Source of the DNA: JBBIJR01 sp037445875
GTDB taxonomy: Bacteria > CLD3 > SB21
Length of the DNA stretch: 28,750 nucleotides
Direction: 5' to 3'
Assembly (NCBI GenBank): GCA_037445875.1
Contig: JBBIJR010000047.1
Location: 1 to 28,750 of the forward strand
The notes under the pieces were generated by a model. The model saw nothing but the letters and a program-made list of their open reading frames with translations, did no database searches and had not been told where the DNA came from. Made by a program: the position numbers and the translations under genes. Shown one piece after another: positions 1-7,538 of this stretch. The stretch's first letter is position 1, and each line of letters opens with the position of its first letter.

Positions 1-672
1 GCTGATGATGCGGTTGCGGCCGGGGAAATTCACCGACTCGGGGCCGGTGCGCATCGGATAATCGGAGAGCATGGCTCCGAGTTCCACGAGTTGCATGGCC
101 AGCTTGAAGTTTTCAGGGGGGTATACGCGATCGACGCCGCACCCGAGGACCGCCACGGTCCGGCCTCCGGCCTCGAGGGCGGCCGTATGGGCGCACGTGT
201 CGATGCCACGCGCGAGTCCGCTGACGACGGTAATGCCCCTGGCGCTCAGTTCACCGGCCAGGTTCTCGGCCATTCTCCGGCCGTACGGCGTGGGTTCCCG
301 CGTGCCGACGATCGCAACCGCGTAGCGATCCCGGTCGACGAGGTCGCCGCGGACGAACAGGTACGCCGGGGGGTCGGGAATGTGGTCCAGGTTGACCGGA
401 TACGAAGGTTCGAGGAAGGTCAAGAGACGGACGCGATACTGCTCCATCCGCTTCATCTGATCTTCGACGAAGCCCGACGTACGCAGGCCCGGATCGAGAA
501 TGGAACGAGCCGTCTTGCGGTCGATGCCCGGCGTTTCGATCAGACGCCGGTACGGCGCGGTCAGCACGGCCTCCGGTGAGCCGAACTTGCGGATCAGCAC
601 GCGCATTCTCGAGTGGCCGATTCCGGGAACGGAGCCCAGCAGCAGCCAGTTGTAGTCGTTCGATCTGTGCAT
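1..672 (-). CDS. dprA: DNA-processing protein DprA, N-terminal part (runs off the left edge)
   Basis: DprA binds incoming single-stranded DNA in the cytoplasm and loads RecA during natural transformation. The visible 224 codons begin MHRSNDYNWLLLGSVPGIG, a helix-hairpin-helix-like N-terminus usual for the family. A Rossmann-like domain follows with GTREPTPYGRR, VVSGLARGID, AVLGCGVDRVYPPEN and NFPGRNRIIS, all classic DprA signatures. The frame is open to base 1, so the end of the Rossmann domain and any C-terminal winged helix lie outside the window. The ATG at 670-672 is the best start, although no good Shine-Dalgarno lies before it and the predicted leader is only about 15 nt. In-frame GTG and TTG codons just upstream (691-693, 688-690) are alternatives. 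It is divergent from the propeller-TPR gene. Confidence 0.95.
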   Translation of the reverse strand, partial: MHRSNDYNWLLLGSVPGIGHSRMRVLIRKFGSPEAVLTAPYRRLIETPGIDRKTARSILDPGLRTSGFVEDQMKRMEQYRVRLLTFLEPSYPVNLDHIPDPPAYLFVRGDLVDRDRYAVAIVGTREPTPYGRRMAENLAGELSARGITVVSGLARGIDTCAHTAALEAGGRTVAVLGCGVDRVYPPENFKLAMQLVELGAMLSDYPMRTGPESVNFPGRNRIIS

Positions 673-693
673 GAATGGAAATTTGGCCAACAC

Positions 694-722
694 AAGATAA
701 CGAGGAGGCTTAAGATTTGCAA
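694..722 (-). promoter_or_regulatory. Putative sigma-70-type promoter of dprA
   Basis: Reading the minus strand, a -35 box TTGCAA (717-722) is followed after exactly 17 bp by a -10 box TATCTT (694-699). Transcription would start near 687, leaving a very short leader before the dprA ATG at 672. This is sequence inference only. Confidence 0.5.
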
Positions 723-770
723 CGAATTCTTTACAAGGTGGGCCACGACGGAAGCGATTGGGAAAGGCTT

Positions 771-786
771 CACAATTGAAATTGTG
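771..786. promoter_or_regulatory. Perfect 7-bp inverted repeat overlapping a -35 box (possible operator)
   Basis: The sequence CACAATT-GA-AATTGTG is a perfect palindrome with a 2-bp centre. It overlaps the -35 box (776-781) of the propeller-TPR gene promoter and sits in the divergent region between that gene and dprA. Its size and placement resemble a repressor site, but no matching regulator is encoded in the window. Confidence 0.45.
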
Positions 787-804
787 ACTCAAAAAGATTA
801 TACT
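776..804 (+). promoter_or_regulatory. Putative promoter of the propeller-TPR gene
   Basis: A -35 box TTGAAA (776-781), a 17-bp spacer and a -10 box TATACT (799-804) form a near-consensus sigma-70 promoter. The start site would be near 811, about 40 nt before the ATG at 853. The match also argues that translation starts at 853 and not at the upstream ATG at 613, which lies before the promoter. Confidence 0.65.
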
Positions 805-852
805 GGTCAGGCATCCCGCTTGTGCAATGCGCAACCATCAAGGAAGGAGATC

Positions 853-3800
853 ATGACACCAAACGCTTTCGTTCGACTGATGGCGGCCCTCGCGTGGGTC
901 GCGACCGGAGCCTCGCTTGTCGCCCAGGGGCAGAAATGGGAACCGAACAATAAGGAGGGCAACCCGGTCCGGGCCACGTGCATGACCGTGGCCGACAGCG
1001 TCGTCTGGATGGGCACGGAGGAGTCCGGTGTCGTCGCGTGGAAGAACGGCAGCGCCACGTTTCTCAACAAGGAGGCGGGCCTGAGTTCCGACGAGATCCG
1101 ATGCATCCTGGCGGCCCGCTCGGGCGCCGTCTGGATCGGCAGCAACGAAGGACTAGACCGGTGGGACGGGAAGCGCCTCACGCACTACCGCAAAGACGGC
1201 ATGACGCTGATGACCAACGAAATTACGGCCCTGCACGAGGACGCGGACGGCGTGTTGTGGATCGGCACGACCAAGGGACTCGTTCGCCGCCTGCCGACGG
1301 ACCGCTGGTCGTTGTTCGACGAAAAGAACACGAACAAAGGACTCCCGACCCACACGATCCGCAGCATTCACTCCAACTGGAACGGAATCATCTGGATCGC
1401 CACGGATGAGGGCCTGGTCAGCTTCGACGGCAAGACGTGGAAGTCGTACACGAAGGACGGCCACCGGCTGCCGTCCGACGATATCTTCGGCGTCTATGCG
1501 GCCGACGACAACAACGTGTGGATTGCGACGAGCAAGGGCGTCGGGAAGTTCGACGGAAAGACGTGCTATCACTTTGTCAAGAACAAGACGGTGGTGTCGG
1601 TCACGGTCGATCTCGTCGGCAACGGGTGGGCCGTGACGAAGGACGAGGGCGTGTACAAGATCGAAGGCGGCAATGAAAAGGTTTTCACGGTGGGGGAGGG
1701 CCTTTCCTCCGAGGAATTGACGGCGGTCGAGGGCGATCCGTACGGCTACGTGTGGGTGGCGGGCAAGCCGGGCATCAATCAGTACACCGATCCCGGGTCT
1801 TCGGCACGCCTGGCCGAAGTGATCATGCGTAAAGCGGACGAATACCTTGCGGCGGGCGACCTGGTGCGCTCAGACCATTTCTACAGCCAATTCGCAGGCC
1901 ATCCGCTTCTGAAGAACGCTATACAGGTTCCCACAGCGGCGTACCGGCGAGTCCAGATCGATGCGGCCCGTGGCGACGTCGAGTCGGCGGTCACGGGATT
2001 GAAGCAGTTCCTCGACCGGTATCCAAAGCACGCTCTTGCGGCCGATGCCCTGCTGCAACTGGCCGATTTCCTGGCCGGTCAACGCAAGGTGGCCGAAGCG
2101 CAGACGCAGTACCAGCGCTTCCTCGACAACTATCCCGACGACGCCCGCAATCGCGACATCCTCTGGAAAATGGCGTACCTGCTCGAGCAGGACGGGGACA
2201 CGTTCGGCGCGTCCCGGCTGTATCAGAAGTTGAACAACAAGTATCCCGACAATCCGCGGTTCGAAGAAATCCGGTGGAAGATCGCGAATATGGAGGAGAA
2301 GCAGAAGGGCGTGGACGCCGTGCAGACGACGTATGCGGAACTCGCGCGGACGTCCGGGGATCCGGAAATACTCTTTCGTTTGAGCGATATCTACGATCAG
2401 CAGCACCGTAAAGACATCCTGCAGGAACTCAAAGGCGGCGTCGAGTGGAAGACGTACGAAATGGGTTCCGGCGTAAACTATCTCCTGCTCGACGGGAACC
2501 AGCTGTGGGTGGGGACGGAGAACAACGGCGTCATCAAGTGGGATTTGAACCTCAGCGCCTTCACGATTTATTCCACGGGACTGACCGGTCAGAACGTGCG
2601 GCAGGTGTATATCGACGCTGACGGGGACGTGTGGGCCGTCATCAAGGGCGTTTCGAGGAACTCGCTGTGCAACATGCAGTACAGCAAGAAGAGCACCAAG
2701 TGGGTACCGATGGGGGCACCGTTCAATACGAAGACCGTCAACGGGATTTTGTACCGTCAGTCGTCGAAATCCACGATCACGGCGACCGATCAGGGCCTGA
2801 TCGCCAGCGGACGCGGGGCGAAGTCGTACTCGACCAAGAACGGCCTGCCGTCCGACAGGGTCAAGTTCGTCCGTGAGGACAGCCGCGGCGTGCTGTGGCT
2901 GATCTGCGACAAGTATCTCGTACAGGTGGACAACGAACCGAAAATGATCGTCAATACCGGGCAGGTCGATTTCAACGACGTGCGAGATTTCTACATCGAT
3001 TCGAAGGACACCAAGTGGTTGGCGACGGAAAAAGGCATCGTGACGTACGACGGATCGTGGAAACAGTACACCAAAGCCGAGGGCCTGATCTCGGACAACA
3101 CGCAATGCGTGATGGGCTCCAGGGGCGGCAAACTGCTCGTCGGAACGAAAGACGGCCTGAGTTTCTTCAACAAGACCTTCTGGATGAACTACACGACCGA
3201 GGACGGCCTGCCCTCCAATGACGTCCGCGCGGTACTGTTCACCGACGACGAGAGCATCTGGATCGGGACCAACAAGGGCGTGCATTTTCGTAAATCGAGC
3301 GGGGACGGCGACAAGAAGCTCATGGTGCAGAACGTCCTCGCGGAGGAAAAACTGTACTGGGACAAGAAGCAATACGCCCAGGCGCGGAGCCTGTACGCTC
3401 TGCTGTCCATGTATCCCGATCTTTCCGAGTGGCGCACGTACAAAGAAGCAGCCACTATAGAAAAGCAAGGACAGGTGCAGGAGGCGCTCAACGCCTACCG
3501 CAAGATCCGGACGGCCAATCCGAAGACGCGCTGGGTCACCGATCTGCATTTCTACCGGATCGCCCGGCAATTGGAGGAACAGGGTCAGTCCGACGCCGCG
3601 CTGACGCTGCTCGCAGAGATCGCCGGAACCCAGAACCCGGCGTACAAGTACCGCGTCGAGGAGTCGATGTTTCGCATCGGCTCCGCGATGCAGCGGGGCG
3701 GGGCCCTCGACAAGGCGGTCGCGGTCTACAAACAGGTCGTCAGGCTCTTTCCGGGCGGGGAGACGAGCAAGCGTGCGGCGGAAGCCCTGCTGGCAGCAGG

Positions 3801-4053
3801 CCAGAGCATGGAAACCGCCGGCGACTTGAAGGGGGCCACGGTTGTGTATGAGGATTTTCTATCCCTCTTTCCGTCGCACGAACGGTCGGAAGGCATCCGC
3901 CTGCGGACGGCCTTGCTCTATCACCAGCAGTCCCGATACGCCGAAGCGGGAGAAAAATACAGCGAAGTGCTGAAATCCGGCAACAACGATACGTACAAAA
4001 CGCTCGCGCAGAAGCAGTATGCCAAGATTCTGCGGCTGCTCAAGTCTAATTGA
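853..4053 (+). CDS. Exported double propeller-TPR protein (two-component-regulator propeller repeats, no output domain)
   Basis: The protein has 1066 residues. The ATG at 853 is preceded by GGAAGGAG and starts a signal peptide (about residues 1-25, ending near SLVAQGQ), so it is exported to the periplasm or the outer membrane. Residues about 38-315 carry Reg_prop-type blades such as VWIGSNEGLDRWDG, VLWIGTTKGLVRR and IIWIATDEGLVSFDG. Residues about 318-515 are TPR-like helices with the RYPKHALAADALLQLADF pattern seen in YbgF/BamD-like repeats. The order then repeats: blades at about 530-815 (LWVGTENNGVIKW, LLVGTKDGLSFF, SIWIGTNKGVHF) and TPRs at about 820-1066. Reg_prop propellers usually form the sensor of a fused histidine kinase, but here there is no transmembrane anchor, kinase or DNA-binding domain. 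A scaffold or ligand-sensing role in the envelope is inferred; the function is unknown. The next gene is an outer-membrane barrel remnant. Confidence 0.85.
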   Translation: MTPNAFVRLMAALAWVATGASLVAQGQKWEPNNKEGNPVRATCMTVADSVVWMGTEESGVVAWKNGSATFLNKEAGLSSDEIRCILAARSGAVWIGSNEGLDRWDGKRLTHYRKDGMTLMTNEITALHEDADGVLWIGTTKGLVRRLPTDRWSLFDEKNTNKGLPTHTIRSIHSNWNGIIWIATDEGLVSFDGKTWKSYTKDGHRLPSDDIFGVYAADDNNVWIATSKGVGKFDGKTCYHFVKNKTVVSVTVDLVGNGWAVTKDEGVYKIEGGNEKVFTVGEGLSSEELTAVEGDPYGYVWVAGKPGINQYTDPGSSARLAEVIMRKADEYLAAGDLVRSDHFYSQFAGHPLLKNAIQVPTAAYRRVQIDAARGDVESAVTGLKQFLDRYPKHALAADALLQLADFLAGQRKVAEAQTQYQRFLDNYPDDARNRDILWKMAYLLEQDGDTFGASRLYQKLNNKYPDNPRFEEIRWKIANMEEKQKGVDAVQTTYAELARTSGDPEILFRLSDIYDQQHRKDILQELKGGVEWKTYEMGSGVNYLLLDGNQLWVGTENNGVIKWDLNLSAFTIYSTGLTGQNVRQVYIDADGDVWAVIKGVSRNSLCNMQYSKKSTKWVPMGAPFNTKTVNGILYRQSSKSTITATDQGLIASGRGAKSYSTKNGLPSDRVKFVREDSRGVLWLICDKYLVQVDNEPKMIVNTGQVDFNDVRDFYIDSKDTKWLATEKGIVTYDGSWKQYTKAEGLISDNTQCVMGSRGGKLLVGTKDGLSFFNKTFWMNYTTEDGLPSNDVRAVLFTDDESIWIGTNKGVHFRKSSGDGDKKLMVQNVLAEEKLYWDKKQYAQARSLYALLSMYPDLSEWRTYKEAATIEKQGQVQEALNAYRKIRTANPKTRWVTDLHFYRIARQLEEQGQSDAALTLLAEIAGTQNPAYKYRVEESMFRIGSAMQRGGALDKAVAVYKQVVRLFPGGETSKRAAEALLAAGQSMETAGDLKGATVVYEDFLSLFPSHERSEGIRLRTALLYHQQSRYAEAGEKYSEVLKSGNNDTYKTLAQKQYAKILRLLKSN

Positions 4054-4181
4054 GTTGGGGAGGGGATGTGTGACCGATACCGCCGGGCCGCAACGTTTAC
4101 GCCGACGACCGGTCGGGCATGCATGCGTAGTCCTTGATCGCAACCGTTGAGAGTCTGTACAACCAATGTAGGGAGCTTTTT

Positions 4182-4907
4182 ATGATTAGCTTGCGGTTTC
4201 TCCTCGTGATCCTCCTGGTGGTCAACTATTTGTCCCTGTGTGCGCAGGAGGTGGAGAACAAACTGGACACCGTCCTTACCATGCAGAAGGAGATGCTTTT
4301 CCATATCATCTCGACTGTGTGAAATTTTTCGAACACCGTCCTTACCATGCAGAAGGAGATGCTCGAAAGACAGGAAGAAATCCTTGGGCATGTCAAGCCG
4401 GCCGAGCCGCTGGCCAACAAGCACCTCGGGATCGAGTTCAATCCGGCGCTGGCTTTGCTGGGAAGTTCCGATGGCGTGATATTGTCCGGAGGGGTGTCGT
4501 TCTTCGGCCTGGACCGGAACGCAGAGATCTCCGTACCGGTCTACTACGCAAAGGACAAGGACGACCAATACAGTAACTTTTTCGTGGATGCACACTATCG
4601 CCGGTTCATCGGAGGTCATCAAGAGGGATTCTACCTCAGCGGCGGTGGTCGATACCAGCGAATTCGCGGGGAGGAGGGTGACATCATCGATTTCGATGAG
4701 AACGGTGCAATGACAACCGCCCATAAGTTTGGCTTGATGTTTGGGATCGGCTTCCGGTACTTCAATAAGAGCTGCTTCTATTGGGGGACCAGCTTTTCTC
4801 TCGGGAGGTTTTTCACGGACACGGACAAGAAGTTCGAAAGCCATTTCGGGATCAGCGAAAAGCTTCTGTGGGATTTTGAATTGTTGAAATTCGGCTACGC
4901 CTTTTAG
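4182..4907 (+). pseudogene. Small outer-membrane beta-barrel protein gene interrupted by a 66-bp in-frame insertion
   Basis: The ATG at 4182 has GGGAG six bases upstream and encodes a signal peptide (MISLRFLLVILLVVNYLSLCAQ). Translation stops at TGA 4320-4322 after 46 codons. The same frame reopens and runs to 4907, with a possible restart at ATG 4347 that has no Shine-Dalgarno. If the 66 bp between the two 31-bp repeats is removed, one 219-residue protein results. It has a signal peptide, a short helical stretch (LTMQKEMLERQEEILGHV) and a barrel-like part rich in alternating aromatic and hydrophobic residues (for example GGVSFFGLDRNAEISVPVYY), ending in Phe as outer-membrane barrels usually do. 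No named family was recognised. A hairpin terminator follows at 4932. The gene may be inactive, phase-variable, or the victim of an assembly error. Confidence 0.7.
4267..4363 (+). repeat. 31-bp direct repeat pair with a 35-bp filler that carries a stop codon
   Basis: Bases 4267-4297 and 4333-4363 are identical over 31 bp. They are separated by 35 unrelated bases (4298-4332) containing the in-frame TGA at 4320. The repeat offset is 66 bp, a multiple of three, so loss of one repeat plus the filler restores an open frame exactly. Confidence 0.95.
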
Positions 4908-4931
4908 GCTTGAACCCTGTGGACTAGCGTG

Positions 4932-4961
4932 AAAACGCCCTGCTCAGCGGGGCGTTTTTTT
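4932..4961 (+). terminator. Rho-independent terminator after the barrel gene
   Basis: A 9-bp perfect stem (AAAACGCCC, 4932-4940, with GGGCGTTTT, 4950-4958) and a 9-nt loop are followed by an unbroken T run to 4961. It separates the barrel gene from ettA. Confidence 0.85.
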
Positions 4962-5013
4962 GTGCCCTTTTTTTCCCGAATGCTCTATATTGACTGACAA
5001 TACGGAAGGCTCC

Positions 5014-5043
5014 ATGAGAAACTCGATAGTGCATGGCCGATAA
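5014..5043 (+). promoter_or_regulatory. Nine-codon mini-ORF overlapping the ettA start (possible leader peptide)
   Basis: An ATG at 5014 lies four bases after GGAAGG (5004-5009), the only good Shine-Dalgarno in this stretch. It opens MRNSIVHGR and stops at TAA 5041-5043, overlapping the ettA ATG (5033) in another frame. ettA itself has no Shine-Dalgarno at normal spacing, and an in-frame TAG at 5027-5029 rules out an upstream ettA start. Translational coupling or ribosome-dependent control of ettA is inferred. Confidence 0.45.
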
Positions 5044-6709
5044 CAAGATCATCTTTTCGATGGTTGGGGTTGGCAAGATTTACAAGCCCAACAAGCAAGT
5101 ACTCAAAGACATCTACCTCAGTTTTTATTACGGCGCGAAGATCGGTGTGCTGGGTCTCAACGGTGCGGGTAAAAGCACACTGCTGAAGATCATTGCCGGT
5201 GTCGACAGCCAGTACGTTGGCGAAGTCACGGCACAGAAGGGTATCACGTTCGGATACCTTCCGCAGGAGCCCGAACTGGATTCGGGTAAGACGGTCAAAC
5301 AAGTCGTGGAAGAGGGCGTGCAATCCACGGTGGATCTGCTCAAGCAGTACGAGGCCGTGGCGGCCCAGATGGCCGAACCGGACGCGGACTTCGACCAACT
5401 GCTCGAGAAGCAGGGGCAATTGCAGGAAGAGATCGAACGGCTGAACGCGTGGGACCTCGACAGCAAACTCGATCAGGCGATGGACGCCCTGCGTTGTCCG
5501 GAAGGGAGCACGTCCGTCCGCGTGCTGTCCGGAGGCGAGCGTCGCCGTGTCGCGCTGTGCCGGCTGCTTTTGCAGAAACCGGACGTACTCCTGCTCGATG
5601 AACCGACCAACCACCTCGACGCCGAATCCGTGTACTGGCTTGAGCAGCACCTGGCCCACTACGAAGGGACGGTCATCGCCGTTACACACGACCGGTATTT
5701 CCTGGACAACGTGGCCGGCTGGATTCTCGAGCTCGATCGAGGCGAGGGCATACCGTTCGAAGGCAATTACAGTTCCTGGCTCGAGCAGAAGAAGAAGCGT
5801 CTCGAGGTGGAGGAAAAGCAGGAATCGAAGCGGCAAAAGGCGCTGGCGGAGGAACTCGAATGGGTGCGTATGAACCCCAAGGGCCGCCACGCCAAGAGCA
5901 AAGCGCGCATTGCCGCCTACGAAAGAATGCTATCGGAGGACCAGGAAAAGCGTCGTGAGGAGATCGAAATCTACATCCCGCCCGGGCCGAGGCTGGGCCA
6001 GCTGGTCATCGAAGTGAAAGACGTGTCGAAAGCGTACGGGGATAATCTGCTTTTCGAAGGTCTGGACTTTTCCCTCCCGCCCGGCGGTATTATCGGCGTG
6101 ATCGGGCCCAACGGCGCGGGCAAGACGACGCTGTTCAAATTGATCACAGGCCAGGAAGAGCCGGACTCCGGCGCGATTCGCATCGGTGACACGGTCAAAC
6201 TGGGCTACGTCGATCAGAACCGCCCGCTCGATCCGGCGAAAAGCATCTGGCAGGAGATCGCCGGCGGCGAGGAACTCATCCGGTTGGGCCATCGTGAGAT
6301 GAACTCGCGCGCATACGTGGCCCGGTTCAATTTCTCAGGCCAGGACCAACAGAAGAAAGTGGACCAACTTTCCGGCGGTGAACGCAATCGCGTGCATCTC
6401 GCGAAGATGCTCAAAGAAGGCGCCAACGTCCTGCTGCTCGACGAGCCCACCAACGATCTCGACGTGAACACACTGCGGGCGCTGGAAGAGGCGCTGCTGG
6501 AATTTGCCGGATGCGCCGTGGTCATCTCGCACGACCGGTGGTTCCTCGACCGTGTCGCGACGCACATCCTCGCCTTCGAGGGGGACAGCCGCGTTTACTG
6601 GTTCGACGGCAATTTTTCCCAGTATCACGAGAACTACCGGGAGCGGACCGGCCTCGAAGCCGATCGGCCTCATCGGATCAAATACAAACGACTGACACGA
6701 GACTCATGA
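5033..6709 (+). CDS. ettA: Energy-dependent translational throttle protein EttA (ABC-F ATPase)
   Basis: EttA is a cytoplasmic ABC-F protein that binds the ribosomal E site and gates the first steps of elongation according to energy status. At 558 residues it matches the usual length (about 555). The first ABC domain has Walker A GLNGAGKST (41-49), signature LSGGE (165-169) and Walker B with catalytic Glu LLLDEP (186-191). A charged linker (about 240-315) is where the P-site tRNA interaction motif lies in this family. The second ABC domain has GPNGAGKTT (358-366), a second LSGGE and LLLDEPTNDLD. The N-terminus aligns well with known EttA (GAKIGVLGLNGAGKSTLL). There are no membrane segments, as expected for ABC-F. 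The start is fixed by the in-frame TAG at 5027. It is the first gene of a packed group, 9 bp before the dehydrogenase. Confidence 0.95.
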   Translation: MADNKIIFSMVGVGKIYKPNKQVLKDIYLSFYYGAKIGVLGLNGAGKSTLLKIIAGVDSQYVGEVTAQKGITFGYLPQEPELDSGKTVKQVVEEGVQSTVDLLKQYEAVAAQMAEPDADFDQLLEKQGQLQEEIERLNAWDLDSKLDQAMDALRCPEGSTSVRVLSGGERRRVALCRLLLQKPDVLLLDEPTNHLDAESVYWLEQHLAHYEGTVIAVTHDRYFLDNVAGWILELDRGEGIPFEGNYSSWLEQKKKRLEVEEKQESKRQKALAEELEWVRMNPKGRHAKSKARIAAYERMLSEDQEKRREEIEIYIPPGPRLGQLVIEVKDVSKAYGDNLLFEGLDFSLPPGGIIGVIGPNGAGKTTLFKLITGQEEPDSGAIRIGDTVKLGYVDQNRPLDPAKSIWQEIAGGEELIRLGHREMNSRAYVARFNFSGQDQQKKVDQLSGGERNRVHLAKMLKEGANVLLLDEPTNDLDVNTLRALEEALLEFAGCAVVISHDRWFLDRVATHILAFEGDSRVYWFDGNFSQYHENYRERTGLEADRPHRIKYKRLTRDS

Positions 6710-6718
6710 GGCATCGTC

Positions 6719-7528
6719 ATGAACCTTTCCGGCAAGATCGCCCTGATCACGGGCGGGGCCAGCGGTATCGGGAGGCTGGTGGCCCTTCGACTCGCCCAGC
6801 GCGGCGCCCACGTGGTACTCTGGGACATCCACTCCGAACCGCTCTCTCGCGCTGCAGATGAAATCCGGGCCGCAGGAGGCCGCGTTTCCACTTTCGTATG
6901 TGACGTTTCCGACCGCACGTCCATTTATCAGACGGCCGGACGCGTGCGAGCGGAGGTGGGCCGCGTCGACATCCTGATCAACAACGCGGGTGTGGTTTCC
7001 GGAAGGCCGTTCGCCGACTGTTCCGACGAGCAGATCGAGCGGACCGTGCGCGTAAATATTCTGGGTGTGCTCTGGACGACGAAAGCGTTCCTGCCCGACA
7101 TGATCGCCGCCAACAACGGGCACATCGTAAACGTCTCGTCGGCCGCCGGCCTCATCGGGTCGGCGCGGCTAGCCGACTACAGTGCGAGCAAGTTCGCCGT
7201 CTTCGGTTTCGACGAGTCCCTCCGGATGGAATTCCACCGCCGCAAGCTGAAGATCCACACGACCGTCGTGTGCCCGTTCTTCATCAACACCGGCATGTTC
7301 GACGGCGTGAAGACGCGTGTGCCGTGGCTCCTGCCGATCCTCGACCAGCACAAGGTGGCGCGCCGTATCGAACGCGCCATTTTGCACAAACGAAAGCGGC
7401 TCATCATGCCGTGGATCGTGTATACCGCGGCGCCGCTGCGTGTGCTGCCCGTCCGTGCGTACGACTTCATCGCCAACGTATTGGGTGTCAACCACTCCAT
7501 GGACGATTTCAAAGGCCGTGCGGCCTGA
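6719..7528 (+). CDS. Short-chain dehydrogenase/reductase, retinol-dehydrogenase-like
   Basis: This is a classical SDR of 269 residues using NAD(P)H. The cofactor motif TGGASGIG is at 11-18, Asp36 ends beta-2 (hinting at NAD preference), NNAG is at 88-91, and the catalytic set is Ser141, Tyr154 and Lys158 (YSASK). The C-terminal half (VVCPFFINTGMF, then RRIERAILHKRKRLIMP and a hydrophobic tail) resembles the SDR16C-type group acting on lipophilic alcohols and sterols; this is recognition by eye. It lies 9 bp after ettA and 10 bp before an aldehyde dehydrogenase, so the pair could take an alcohol through its aldehyde to an acid. The substrate is not evident from the sequence. Confidence 0.9.
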   Translation: MNLSGKIALITGGASGIGRLVALRLAQRGAHVVLWDIHSEPLSRAADEIRAAGGRVSTFVCDVSDRTSIYQTAGRVRAEVGRVDILINNAGVVSGRPFADCSDEQIERTVRVNILGVLWTTKAFLPDMIAANNGHIVNVSSAAGLIGSARLADYSASKFAVFGFDESLRMEFHRRKLKIHTTVVCPFFINTGMFDGVKTRVPWLLPILDQHKVARRIERAILHKRKRLIMPWIVYTAAPLRVLPVRAYDFIANVLGVNHSMDDFKGRAA

Positions 7529-7538
7529 GGAGACCACC

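Noticed and set aside
613..852. In-frame N-terminal extension of the propeller-TPR protein to an ATG at 613
   Set aside because: It would overlap dprA, lies upstream of the promoter at 776-804, and would bury the clear signal peptide that follows the good ribosome site at 853.
1870..3570. Long open frame (566 codons) on the minus strand inside the propeller-TPR gene
   Set aside because: It is antisense to a well-supported gene with signal peptide and repeats, has no ribosome site and resembles no protein family. High G+C content creates such shadow frames.
3921..4844. Minus-strand frame of 307 codons across the end of the propeller-TPR gene and the barrel gene
   Set aside because: It covers a real intergenic region and both genes in antisense, and its two repeated peptide stretches only mirror the 31-bp DNA repeat.
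7317..7538. N-terminal extension of the aldehyde dehydrogenase into the SDR gene
   Set aside because: The extension is an Arg/Ser/Cys-rich out-of-frame reading of SDR sequence. GTG 7539 has a good ribosome site and gives a normal ALDH start.
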